Positions 8,142 through 12,408 of a stretch of DNA of 12,408 bases are shown piece after piece. Below the pieces are notes generated by a model. It saw only the letters and a list, made by a program, of their open reading frames with translations, was not told where the DNA came from and searched no databases. Each line of letters opens with the position of its first letter. Position 1 is the stretch's first letter. The DNA comes from B1SED10-75 sp964636865 (GTDB lineage Bacteria; Bacillota; Dethiobacteria; DTU022; PWGO01), in the NCBI GenBank assembly GCA_964636865.1, contig CAZWVJ010000040.1, positions 1 to 12,408 of the forward strand, read 5' to 3'. The translations under genes were made by a program, and so were the position numbers.

Positions 8142-8576
8142 CTACTTAACGACGAGGACGGGAGTTTCGGCGCTGTGGATCACTGCGCTGCTTACACTGC
8201 CCAAAAAAAGCTGTTTGATGCCGCCCAATCCCCTGCTTCCCATGGCGATGAGATCGTAATTATTATCTTTGGCTACCTGGCAAATTATGTCTGCCGCTCT
8301 GCCTTTTTCCAAGATTAAATCAACGTTAAAGCCGTTCTCCCTGAAAAAAGCGGCAGCCTGGTCGAGAATTTTTTGGCCGGCTTTTTCCTGTTCTTCCAGG
8401 TATTCCATAGTTATCCAGGGCGAAGCCGGCACATCGTAGCCCGTGTATATGGGAGTGCCTTGTACTACAGAAATGGCAGTTATACTAGCTTGCATAGGGT
8501 GGGCTAATTTAAGCACTTCTTCAGCTGCCCGGGAAGAATGCTCCGAACCGTCCGTGGCCAGTAAAATTTTATACAT
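8142..8576 (-). CDS. universal stress protein, UspA family (ATP-binding type)
   Basis: Small single-domain Usp of about 144 residues, opening MYKILLATDGSEHS, with the strand-1 Asp that contacts nucleotide. Near the C terminus is the ATP-binding signature G-x2-G-x9-G-S, read in MGSRGLGG and FLGSVSSAV, followed by TPVLVVK. This is the ATP-binding subgroup rather than the UspA type that lacks the glycines. Two in-frame ATGs exist, at 8582 and 8576. AGGAGG at 8586-8591 is 3 nt from the first but 9 nt from the second, so 8576 is preferred; choosing 8582 adds only Met-Lys. The gene stands alone and converges on the acyl-CoA synthetase with 54 bp between. The client or pathway is unknown. Confidence 0.9.
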   Translation of the reverse strand: MYKILLATDGSEHSSRAAEEVLKLAHPMQASITAISVVQGTPIYTGYDVPASPWITMEYLEEQEKAGQKILDQAAAFFRENGFNVDLILEKGRAADIICQVAKDNNYDLIAMGSRGLGGIKQLFLGSVSSAVIHSAETPVLVVK

Positions 8577-8605
8577 CTTCATCTACCTCCTCAAGCTGAA
8601 TTTTT

Positions 8606-8624
8606 AGCCGTTCAAAATACGGCT
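8606..8624 (-). promoter_or_regulatory. hairpin in the 5' leader of the universal stress protein gene
   Basis: Perfect 6-bp stem AGCCGT / ACGGCT with a 7-nt loop, 14 nt upstream of the AGGAGG of the stress gene. On the minus strand it is followed by AAAAATTC rather than a U-run, so it is not a terminator for that strand. On the plus strand it is followed by TTTCTTT, but nothing is transcribed toward it. It may stabilise the mRNA or affect translation. Confidence 0.3.
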
Positions 8625-8867
8625 TTTCTTTAGTGATATATGATATATTAGGATTGAAATGCCAAATATTATAATAATTGAAATAGCCCTAACGGTTTTC
8701 TCTGTATTGGATTAGTAATGCCCTAACGCGTTCTTTCTGCCGTTTTGACGTGTCATACCGAATAAGATATGGGAAAGTATATTTTTAGCTTTTATATATT
8801 CATATTATAAAAAAATTCTTTACCGGAAAGCTAAAATCCTTTTTAATTATATGGGAGGAAAAAAAAT
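8625..8867. other. AT-rich divergent intergenic region between the stress gene and the QueG-like gene
   Basis: Must contain promoters for both divergent genes. Seen: TATAAT on the minus strand within 8668-8676 without a good -35 box, a TATTAT at 8803-8808 on the plus strand also without one, and a direct repeat GCCCTAACG (8686-8694 and 8720-8728, 34 bp apart). No coding potential was seen. Confidence 0.3.
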
Positions 8868-8915
8868 ATGAGGTGGGAGAATTCTTGCCTAAATTTTAGG
8901 TTCATAAAAAATTGA
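8868..8915 (+). CDS. possible 15-codon leader ORF upstream of the QueG-like gene
   Basis: ATG at 8868 follows GGGAGG and an A-run (8853-8867), about as good a ribosome binding site as any in the window. It encodes MRWENSCLNFRFIKN and stops with TGA at 8913-8915, exactly where the purine-rich binding site of the QueG-like gene begins. It contains the palindrome CCTAAA-T-TTTAGG (8888-8900). It could be a translation-coupled leader peptide, or the site could be fortuitous. Nothing in the peptide resembles a known attenuator run of one amino acid. Confidence 0.3.
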   Translation: MRWENSCLNFRFIKN

Positions 8916-8937
8916 GAGGAGAGGTGAGGTGAGGAAA

Positions 8938-10059
8938 ATGAGCTTGGAGGAAGACATAAAAGAATATGCGCTGGATATTGGTTTTGACCGGGTTGGGTTT
9001 ACTTCGGCCGAACCTTTTCACCGCCTGGGGCAGGAATTGGATGAACGCAATGAGATGTATAGCTGGATTAGTAAAAACCTTTTGCAGCTCCGCAAAGTGG
9101 TGGATCCTGCTAATGTTTTGCCCGCCGGTAAATCCGTTATCGTGTTGTTATGGGATTATTATAAAAAAGCCATCCCGCCGGAATTTCAAGGAAAAGTGGG
9201 AAAAGCTTATCTGGCAAGGCCCTATAGCAAAGACCGCATATTACCCGCCATGATAAAACTTTTTAGGAGTTTTTTGGAAAAGGAAGGGATGACGGTAAAA
9301 ATGAGGCCCACCATGCCTGATCGCCAGGCGGCTGCAAGGGCCGGCATCGGTTTTTTCGGACGTAACACTTTCATTTATGCCCCCGGTATTGGCAGTTATG
9401 TTGCTATTGTTTCAATGGTGGTAGATCGGGAACTGGAAGGAGAAACATTCGAGCTGGAAGACCGCTGCACCGACAAATGCCAAAAGTGCCTGGAAGCTTG
9501 CCCCACCGGAGCCCTTTATGAACCGTTCCGCATGAACCCTCTAAGATGTGTTTCCTTTCACACTTATGGAACCGGAAACTTTCCCATGGTTCCCGCTGAT
9601 ATACCGCGTGAAACCAGGAAGAAAATGGGGTCATGGTTTTACGGGTGTGATGTTTGCCAGGATGTTTGTCCCTATAACTCCCAGAAACAAAAACTAAACC
9701 TTCCACCGGATGCATTTCTTGAGGAAATGGCTTCTAAGTTTACCCTGCCGCGGCTTTTGCTCATGGATGATGAATTTTATACCCGCAAAGTCCAACCTTT
9801 CTTTTTTGGTTATATTTGGGACAAAAAGTTCCTGCAGAGAAATGCTGCCATTGTTTTGGGCAATACCGGCGATACAACGGCAGTCCCCCACCTGCAGGAG
9901 GCTCTGGAAAACCAGGAAGAAATTGTTAGGGAGCATGCAGCCTGGGCCTTGGGGCAAATAGGTGGTGCAAAAAGCCGCCGTGCGCTGGAGCTTCACCGGG
10001 AGAGTGAGACATCTTTCAAGGTCCGCGAGGAAATAAATATGGCTTTGGAAGAAGATTGA
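8938..10059 (+). CDS. QueG-like (epoxyqueuosine reductase family) iron-sulfur protein with HEAT-repeat tail
   Basis: Closest recognisable family is QueG, the cobalamin-dependent reductase that converts epoxyqueuosine to queuosine in tRNA. Seen: 373 residues. An N-terminal DUF1730-like domain contains RAGIGFFGRNTF (134-145). A double [4Fe-4S] region follows with C177, C181, C184, C188-Pro, then C204, then GCDVCQDVCPYN (C237, C240, C244). The C-terminal HEAT/PBS-lyase repeats (about 298-370) have LQRNAAIVLGNTGD and REHAAWALGQIGG. Oddities: the first cysteine spacing is C-x3-C, not the usual C-x2-C. The usual VDxxPVxER segment reads MRPTMPDRQ, and the SYLTIE-like stretch is SFHTYG. It may be a paralogue with another cobamide-linked role. 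Start: ATG at 8938 fits the family N terminus; an in-frame GTG at 8929 is the alternative. GAGGAGAGGTG-type purines lie just upstream. No queuosine genes are adjacent. Confidence 0.75.
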   Translation: MSLEEDIKEYALDIGFDRVGFTSAEPFHRLGQELDERNEMYSWISKNLLQLRKVVDPANVLPAGKSVIVLLWDYYKKAIPPEFQGKVGKAYLARPYSKDRILPAMIKLFRSFLEKEGMTVKMRPTMPDRQAAARAGIGFFGRNTFIYAPGIGSYVAIVSMVVDRELEGETFELEDRCTDKCQKCLEACPTGALYEPFRMNPLRCVSFHTYGTGNFPMVPADIPRETRKKMGSWFYGCDVCQDVCPYNSQKQKLNLPPDAFLEEMASKFTLPRLLLMDDEFYTRKVQPFFFGYIWDKKFLQRNAAIVLGNTGDTTAVPHLQEALENQEEIVREHAAWALGQIGGAKSRRALELHRESETSFKVREEINMALEED

Positions 10060-10063
10060 AATA

Positions 10064-10139
10064 GCAAATGTTAACTGGAAACCTATGGTTTTAAATAATG
10101 GTTAACAAAAATTTATAAATAATAATCAACAACATTTGC
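10064..10139. repeat. inverted repeat between the QueG-like gene and the HTH/radical SAM operon
   Basis: GCAAATGTT (10064-10072) is perfectly complementary to AACATTTGC (10131-10139), 58 nt apart. GTTAAC occurs twice between and beside them (10070-10075 and 10101-10106), and a small AAACC-TAT-GGTTT hairpin lies inside. The right arm overlaps the -35 box of the downstream promoter, so this may be a looping operator or a large mRNA stem-loop after the QueG-like gene. Confidence 0.5.
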
Positions 10140-10164
10140 CAAAATATAACTCATGTGTTATAAT
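10136..10164 (+). promoter_or_regulatory. sigma-A type promoter of the HTH/radical SAM operon
   Basis: TTGCCA (10136-10141), a 17-nt spacer and a consensus TATAAT (10159-10164), with an extended -10 TGT directly before it. Predicted start of transcription is near 10171, giving a leader of about 40 nt to the ATG at 10211. This rules out the longer in-frame start at 10136, which would lie in the promoter. Confidence 0.8.
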
Positions 10165-10210
10165 TATAATCAAAATAAATAAAAAAATTCCTGTGGAAAG
10201 GGGGGAAAAT

Positions 10211-10567
10211 ATGGACAATTCCCGCAAGCTGATGTATGAGAAGATCCGGGAATTAGAAGAGATGGGGTTAAACATTTCGCAGATAGCCAGGCGGTTACAG
10301 GTGTCGCGGAACACAATTTATAATTACATCAATTCATTGCCCGAAAAATTTGAAAAAGAGAAGATAGAACGCAGGAAAAAATTAGACGAATATCACAACG
10401 AGATCCTTTCGTTTTTAGAAAACTATTCGGATGTTTCTGCTCAACAGGTTTTGCATTGGTTAAAAGAGCAATTTGGTGAGATTGATGTTTCGCCGAGCAC
10501 GGTCTCAAATTATGTGCGTTGGCTGCGGACAAAACATAATATTCCCAAATATTTAGAAAGGGAGTGA
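10211..10567 (+). CDS. double helix-turn-helix DNA-binding protein resembling the N-terminal part of IS21 IstA transposase
   Basis: 118 residues. The first HTH is near 21-40 (NISQIARRLQVSRNTIYNYI). A charged linker (44-60) leads to a second HTH-like unit at about 75-106 with VSAQQVLHWL and SPSTVSNYVRWLR. This two-part layout is that of the DNA-binding end of IS21-family IstA transposases, which run to about 400-500 residues and carry a DDE integrase core. Here the protein ends right after the second unit, with no DDE domain, no IstB partner and no IS ends in sight. Inference: a free-standing regulator derived from a transposase. AAAGGGGGG at 10197-10205 serves as the ribosome binding site for ATG 10211. 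Its stop is 6 nt from the radical SAM start, whose binding site overlaps this gene's last codons, so the two are almost certainly cotranscribed. It could autoregulate through the repeat at 10064-10139. Confidence 0.82.
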   Translation: MDNSRKLMYEKIRELEEMGLNISQIARRLQVSRNTIYNYINSLPEKFEKEKIERRKKLDEYHNEILSFLENYSDVSAQQVLHWLKEQFGEIDVSPSTVSNYVRWLRTKHNIPKYLERE

Positions 10568-10573
10568 TAAAAC

Positions 10574-11929
10574 ATGGTTTTGGATAATGCCAAGAAAAAA
10601 GCAACTGAATTTGCTCTGGATAAAGCGGTTAAATATTTGCACAAGGATCCGGAAAAAAACTTGTTTAAGATTCTTGATTATATGAAGAGTGTAGCTATCG
10701 AGCCTTATCACAAGTTATGGATTGATGATTTGAAAAATTATTTTAGCAGAACTCCGGAGGCATTAGAGCAAGCTAAGCGAGTATGCGGAAACGAAAGGAT
10801 GCTCTACAACCTCATTAATTCCTGGGGTTTGCACGGAGGTTTTTGGGGTAAACCAAAAAGGAGTAAAGCTGCTGAAGAATTGGGCGTAAGCGTCCCTGCG
10901 GCAATCCTTATTGATCCCACTTCGGCATGTAACTTGCGTTGTGAAGGCTGCTGGGCAGGTGAATACAGCAAGAATGATGTTATAGAGCCGGAACTGTTTA
11001 GCCGCATTGTCGCAGAGGCCAAGGAATTGGGTATTCACTGGATAGCTCTTTCGGGAGGAGAACCTTTCTGCTATCCGCATCTTACCCAAGTCTTGGAAGA
11101 GCATCCCGATTCTTTCTTCATGGCCTATACCAACGGAACACTCATAGATGAAAAAATGGCTGACAAGTTGGCGGAACTGGGCAATTTAACGCCGGCCTTT
11201 AGCCTGGAAGGCGGGCGAGACTACACAGACAGTCGCAGGGGCAAAGGCACATACGATAAAGTAATGCATGCCATGGATCTGCTCCGGGAAAGGGGCGTCC
11301 TTTTTGGCGCATCAGTTACGGCAATGAGTAATAACCTGGATGAACTCTTTAGTGACAGCTTTATGGAGCATCTTATTAATAAAGGAGTCACTTATATCTT
11401 TTCGTTCCATTATGTCCCCATCGGCAGTGACCCCGACGTTAACTTGATGCTAACGCCCGAACAACGGAAGTGGATGATAAATCGAGTTGACGAAATCCGG
11501 GCTGAAAAGCCTGTCTTGCTGGTAGACTTTTGGAATGACGGAGGATTCACCGAAGGCTGCATTGCCGGTGGGCGCGAATACTTCCACATAAATGCCGCAG
11601 GAGACGTAGAGCCGTGCGCGTTTGTCCATTTTGCCGTGGACAATATCAGGGACAAGAGCTTAAAAGAAGTATTGTTGAACCCCTTCTTTAAAGCTTATCA
11701 GCAAGAAATACCTTTCTGTGAAAACCATTTGGCGCCTTGTCCCATTATTGACAACCCGGAGAAGCTTAAGCACATGGTAGACCAATGCAACGCGCAGCCC
11801 ACCCATGAAGGCGCAGATAACGTATTTAGAGAAGAAATAGCCAATCACCTCCATAAAACATCCAGTAAATGGAAGGAAACCATTACAAAGGAAGAAGTCA
11901 AGAAAGAAGAAGTCAAGCAGTATAGCTGA
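10574..11929 (+). CDS. radical SAM enzyme with C-terminal cysteine-rich (SPASM-like) region, function unknown
   Basis: 451 residues, apparently cytoplasmic. An N-terminal helical extension (1-105) precedes the radical SAM barrel. The cluster motif CNLRCEGC (C119, C123, C126) follows the strand ILIDPTSA. GGEP is at 161-164, TNGTL near 186-190, and SLEGG plus RRGKGTYDKVMHA near 210-233. The C-terminal part has GCIAGGREYFHINAAGDVEPC (C329, C348), then C382, C389 and C405, which could hold an auxiliary cluster. The tail repeats KEEVK. I recognise a family common in anaerobic Clostridia, usually named only radical SAM protein. Peptide or lipid modification is possible; a link to radical SAM membrane-spanning-lipid synthases is a low-confidence guess. 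AAAGGGAG overlapping the preceding stop serves as ribosome binding site. No precursor peptide gene is adjacent. The operon ends at the terminator from 11954. Confidence 0.85.
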   Translation: MVLDNAKKKATEFALDKAVKYLHKDPEKNLFKILDYMKSVAIEPYHKLWIDDLKNYFSRTPEALEQAKRVCGNERMLYNLINSWGLHGGFWGKPKRSKAAEELGVSVPAAILIDPTSACNLRCEGCWAGEYSKNDVIEPELFSRIVAEAKELGIHWIALSGGEPFCYPHLTQVLEEHPDSFFMAYTNGTLIDEKMADKLAELGNLTPAFSLEGGRDYTDSRRGKGTYDKVMHAMDLLRERGVLFGASVTAMSNNLDELFSDSFMEHLINKGVTYIFSFHYVPIGSDPDVNLMLTPEQRKWMINRVDEIRAEKPVLLVDFWNDGGFTEGCIAGGREYFHINAAGDVEPCAFVHFAVDNIRDKSLKEVLLNPFFKAYQQEIPFCENHLAPCPIIDNPEKLKHMVDQCNAQPTHEGADNVFREEIANHLHKTSSKWKETITKEEVKKEEVKQYS

Positions 11930-11953
11930 TATAACCAAAAATAAAAAAAATCG

Positions 11954-11992
11954 GGTGTCAAAGGGACGGTTCCTTTTGGCACCTTTTTTTTT
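11954..11992 (+). terminator. Rho-independent terminator of the HTH/radical SAM operon, made from a GGGACGG-type repeat
   Basis: A 13-bp stem (11954-11966 with 11971-11983, including two G-U pairs) with a CGGT loop is followed by nine T residues (11984-11992), 24 nt after the stop codon. The stem is itself a copy of the local repeat: GGTGTC arm, GGGACGG core, GGCACC arm. The repeat appears to have taken on the terminator role. Confidence 0.85.
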
Positions 11993-11999
11993 GCACCAA

Positions 12000-12100
12000 T
12001 GTGCCAGTAGGGACGGGGCAATTTTGTCACATATGTGTCAGTAGGGACGGGGCAATTTTGTCACACGTGTGTGCTAGTGGGGACGGTTCCTTTTAACACC
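12000..12100 (+). repeat. REP-like array: two near-identical 34-bp units and a third diverged copy
   Basis: Unit 1 (12000-12033) and unit 2 (12034-12067) are head-to-tail and differ at only a few positions. Each has TGTGNCAGTA, then GGGACGGGGCAATTTTGTCACA, with the TGTG...CACA ends able to pair. A third copy (about 12069-12100) has GTGTG...GGGGACGGTTCC...AACACC. All share the GGGACGG core of the terminator copy at 11954 in the same orientation. No coding capacity was seen. Confidence 0.8.
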
Positions 12101-12137
12101 TTTTACCAAAATATGGTTTTTAGGCTAATTATCACAC

Positions 12138-12162
12138 AGCGTGACGGGACAATTTTGTCGCT
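12138..12162 (+). repeat. diverged REP-like hairpin copy
   Basis: AGCG (12138-12141) pairs with CGCT (12059-type arm at 12159-12162) around GACGGGACAATTTTGT, a shortened version of the GGGACGG...CAATTTTGTC unit. The surrounding 12101-12226 is otherwise AT-rich without a gene; a loose AGGCT/AGCCT pair (12121 and 12179 regions) may enclose the hairpin. Confidence 0.5.
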
Positions 12163-12226
12163 ACACCTTACTCAAAAAAAAGCCTCAAAATAAAATAAAG
12201 AAGCCCTTCAATTTTCTACCCAGGTA

Positions 12227-12406
12227 TAACGGGGAATAATAACGCAGACCGACTACCCTGCTGTAATCCAGAAAATGGGAAAAGGTGTCAAAAGGAACCG
12301 TCCCCTTTAACACCTTTAACGGGGAAGAATAGCGCAGACCGAATACCTTGATTTAATCCAGAAAATGGGAAAAGGTGTCAAAAGGAACCGTCCCCTTTAA
12401 CACCTT
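12227..12406 (-). repeat. two tandem 90-bp units, each ending in an inverted-orientation REP-like hairpin
   Basis: Unit 1 is 12227-12316 and unit 2 is 12317-12406. They differ at 6 of 90 positions, all in the first half; the second half is identical. Each carries AAGGTGT / ACACCTT arms enclosing AAAAGG-AACCGTCC-CCTTT (stems at about 12281-12317 and 12372-12406). The core here is the reverse complement (AACCGTCCCC) of the copies at 11954-12100, so the cluster has opposed orientations. Unit 2 ends two bases before the window edge, so more units may follow. Confidence 0.9.
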
Positions 12407-12408
12407 AT

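Noticed and set aside
10136..10210. N-terminal extension of the HTH gene from an upstream ATG
   Set aside because: It would start within the -35 box of the promoter and has no ribosome site; ATG 10211 has a good one.
10211..10567. Intact IS21 insertion sequence
   Set aside because: No DDE domain, no istB and no terminal repeats; the gene is immediately followed by the radical SAM gene.
12000..12406. CRISPR array
   Set aside because: Units of 34 bp are directly abutting without unique spacers, the 90-bp pair is near-identical throughout, and no cas genes are present.

Overview
The window looks like chromosomal DNA from an anaerobic, low-to-mid-GC Firmicute (Clostridia; a Syntrophomonas- or Peptococcaceae-like organism is my inference). 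The reasons are AGGAGG-type ribosome binding sites, AT-rich intergenic regions, a FadN-type fusion beta-oxidation enzyme, an ADP-forming acyl-CoA synthetase, and GGGACGG-core intergenic repeats of a kind I associate with Clostridia. There are eight confident protein genes, one possible 15-codon ORF, a well-formed promoter, two terminators and a dense repeat cluster. No rRNA, tRNA, CRISPR array or intact insertion sequence was seen.

Layout. 1-2151 (minus): a FadN-type 3-hydroxyacyl-CoA dehydrogenase/enoyl-CoA hydratase that runs off the left edge and is crossed by a 10-N assembly gap which keeps the frame. 2467-3963 (minus): threonine synthase thrC, starting at TTG. 3964-4444: a divergent intergenic region with a paired TTAACTT element and a strongly structured leader. 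4445-5767 (plus): a secreted or membrane bactofilin-like protein with 17-residue repeats and a C-terminal membrane domain, followed by a probable terminator. 5937-8087 (plus): a fused alpha-beta ADP-forming acyl-CoA synthetase. 8142-8576 (minus): a universal stress protein. 8938-10059 (plus): a QueG-like iron-sulfur protein with HEAT repeats, preceded by a possible 15-codon leader ORF. 10211-11929 (plus): a two-gene operon of an IS21-IstA-like double-HTH protein without a transposase catalytic domain, and a radical SAM enzyme. The operon has a clear promoter at 10136-10164 and ends in a terminator built from the local repeat. 11954-12408: a REP-like cluster that includes two 90-bp tandem units and runs to the window end.

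How the genes fit together. FadN supplies the middle steps of fatty-acid beta-oxidation. The ADP-forming synthetase could conserve the energy of an acyl-CoA thioester as ATP, or activate acids; both suit an acid-fermenting or syntrophic lifestyle, although they are separated by other genes and do not form an operon. ThrC and the stress protein are housekeeping. The most interesting part is 10064-11992, where a transposase-derived DNA-binding protein is tightly coupled to an uncharacterised radical SAM enzyme, with a perfect 9-bp inverted repeat touching the promoter -35 box. Next in interest are the solenoid-plus-membrane protein with its structured leader, and a QueG homologue whose conserved segments have diverged.
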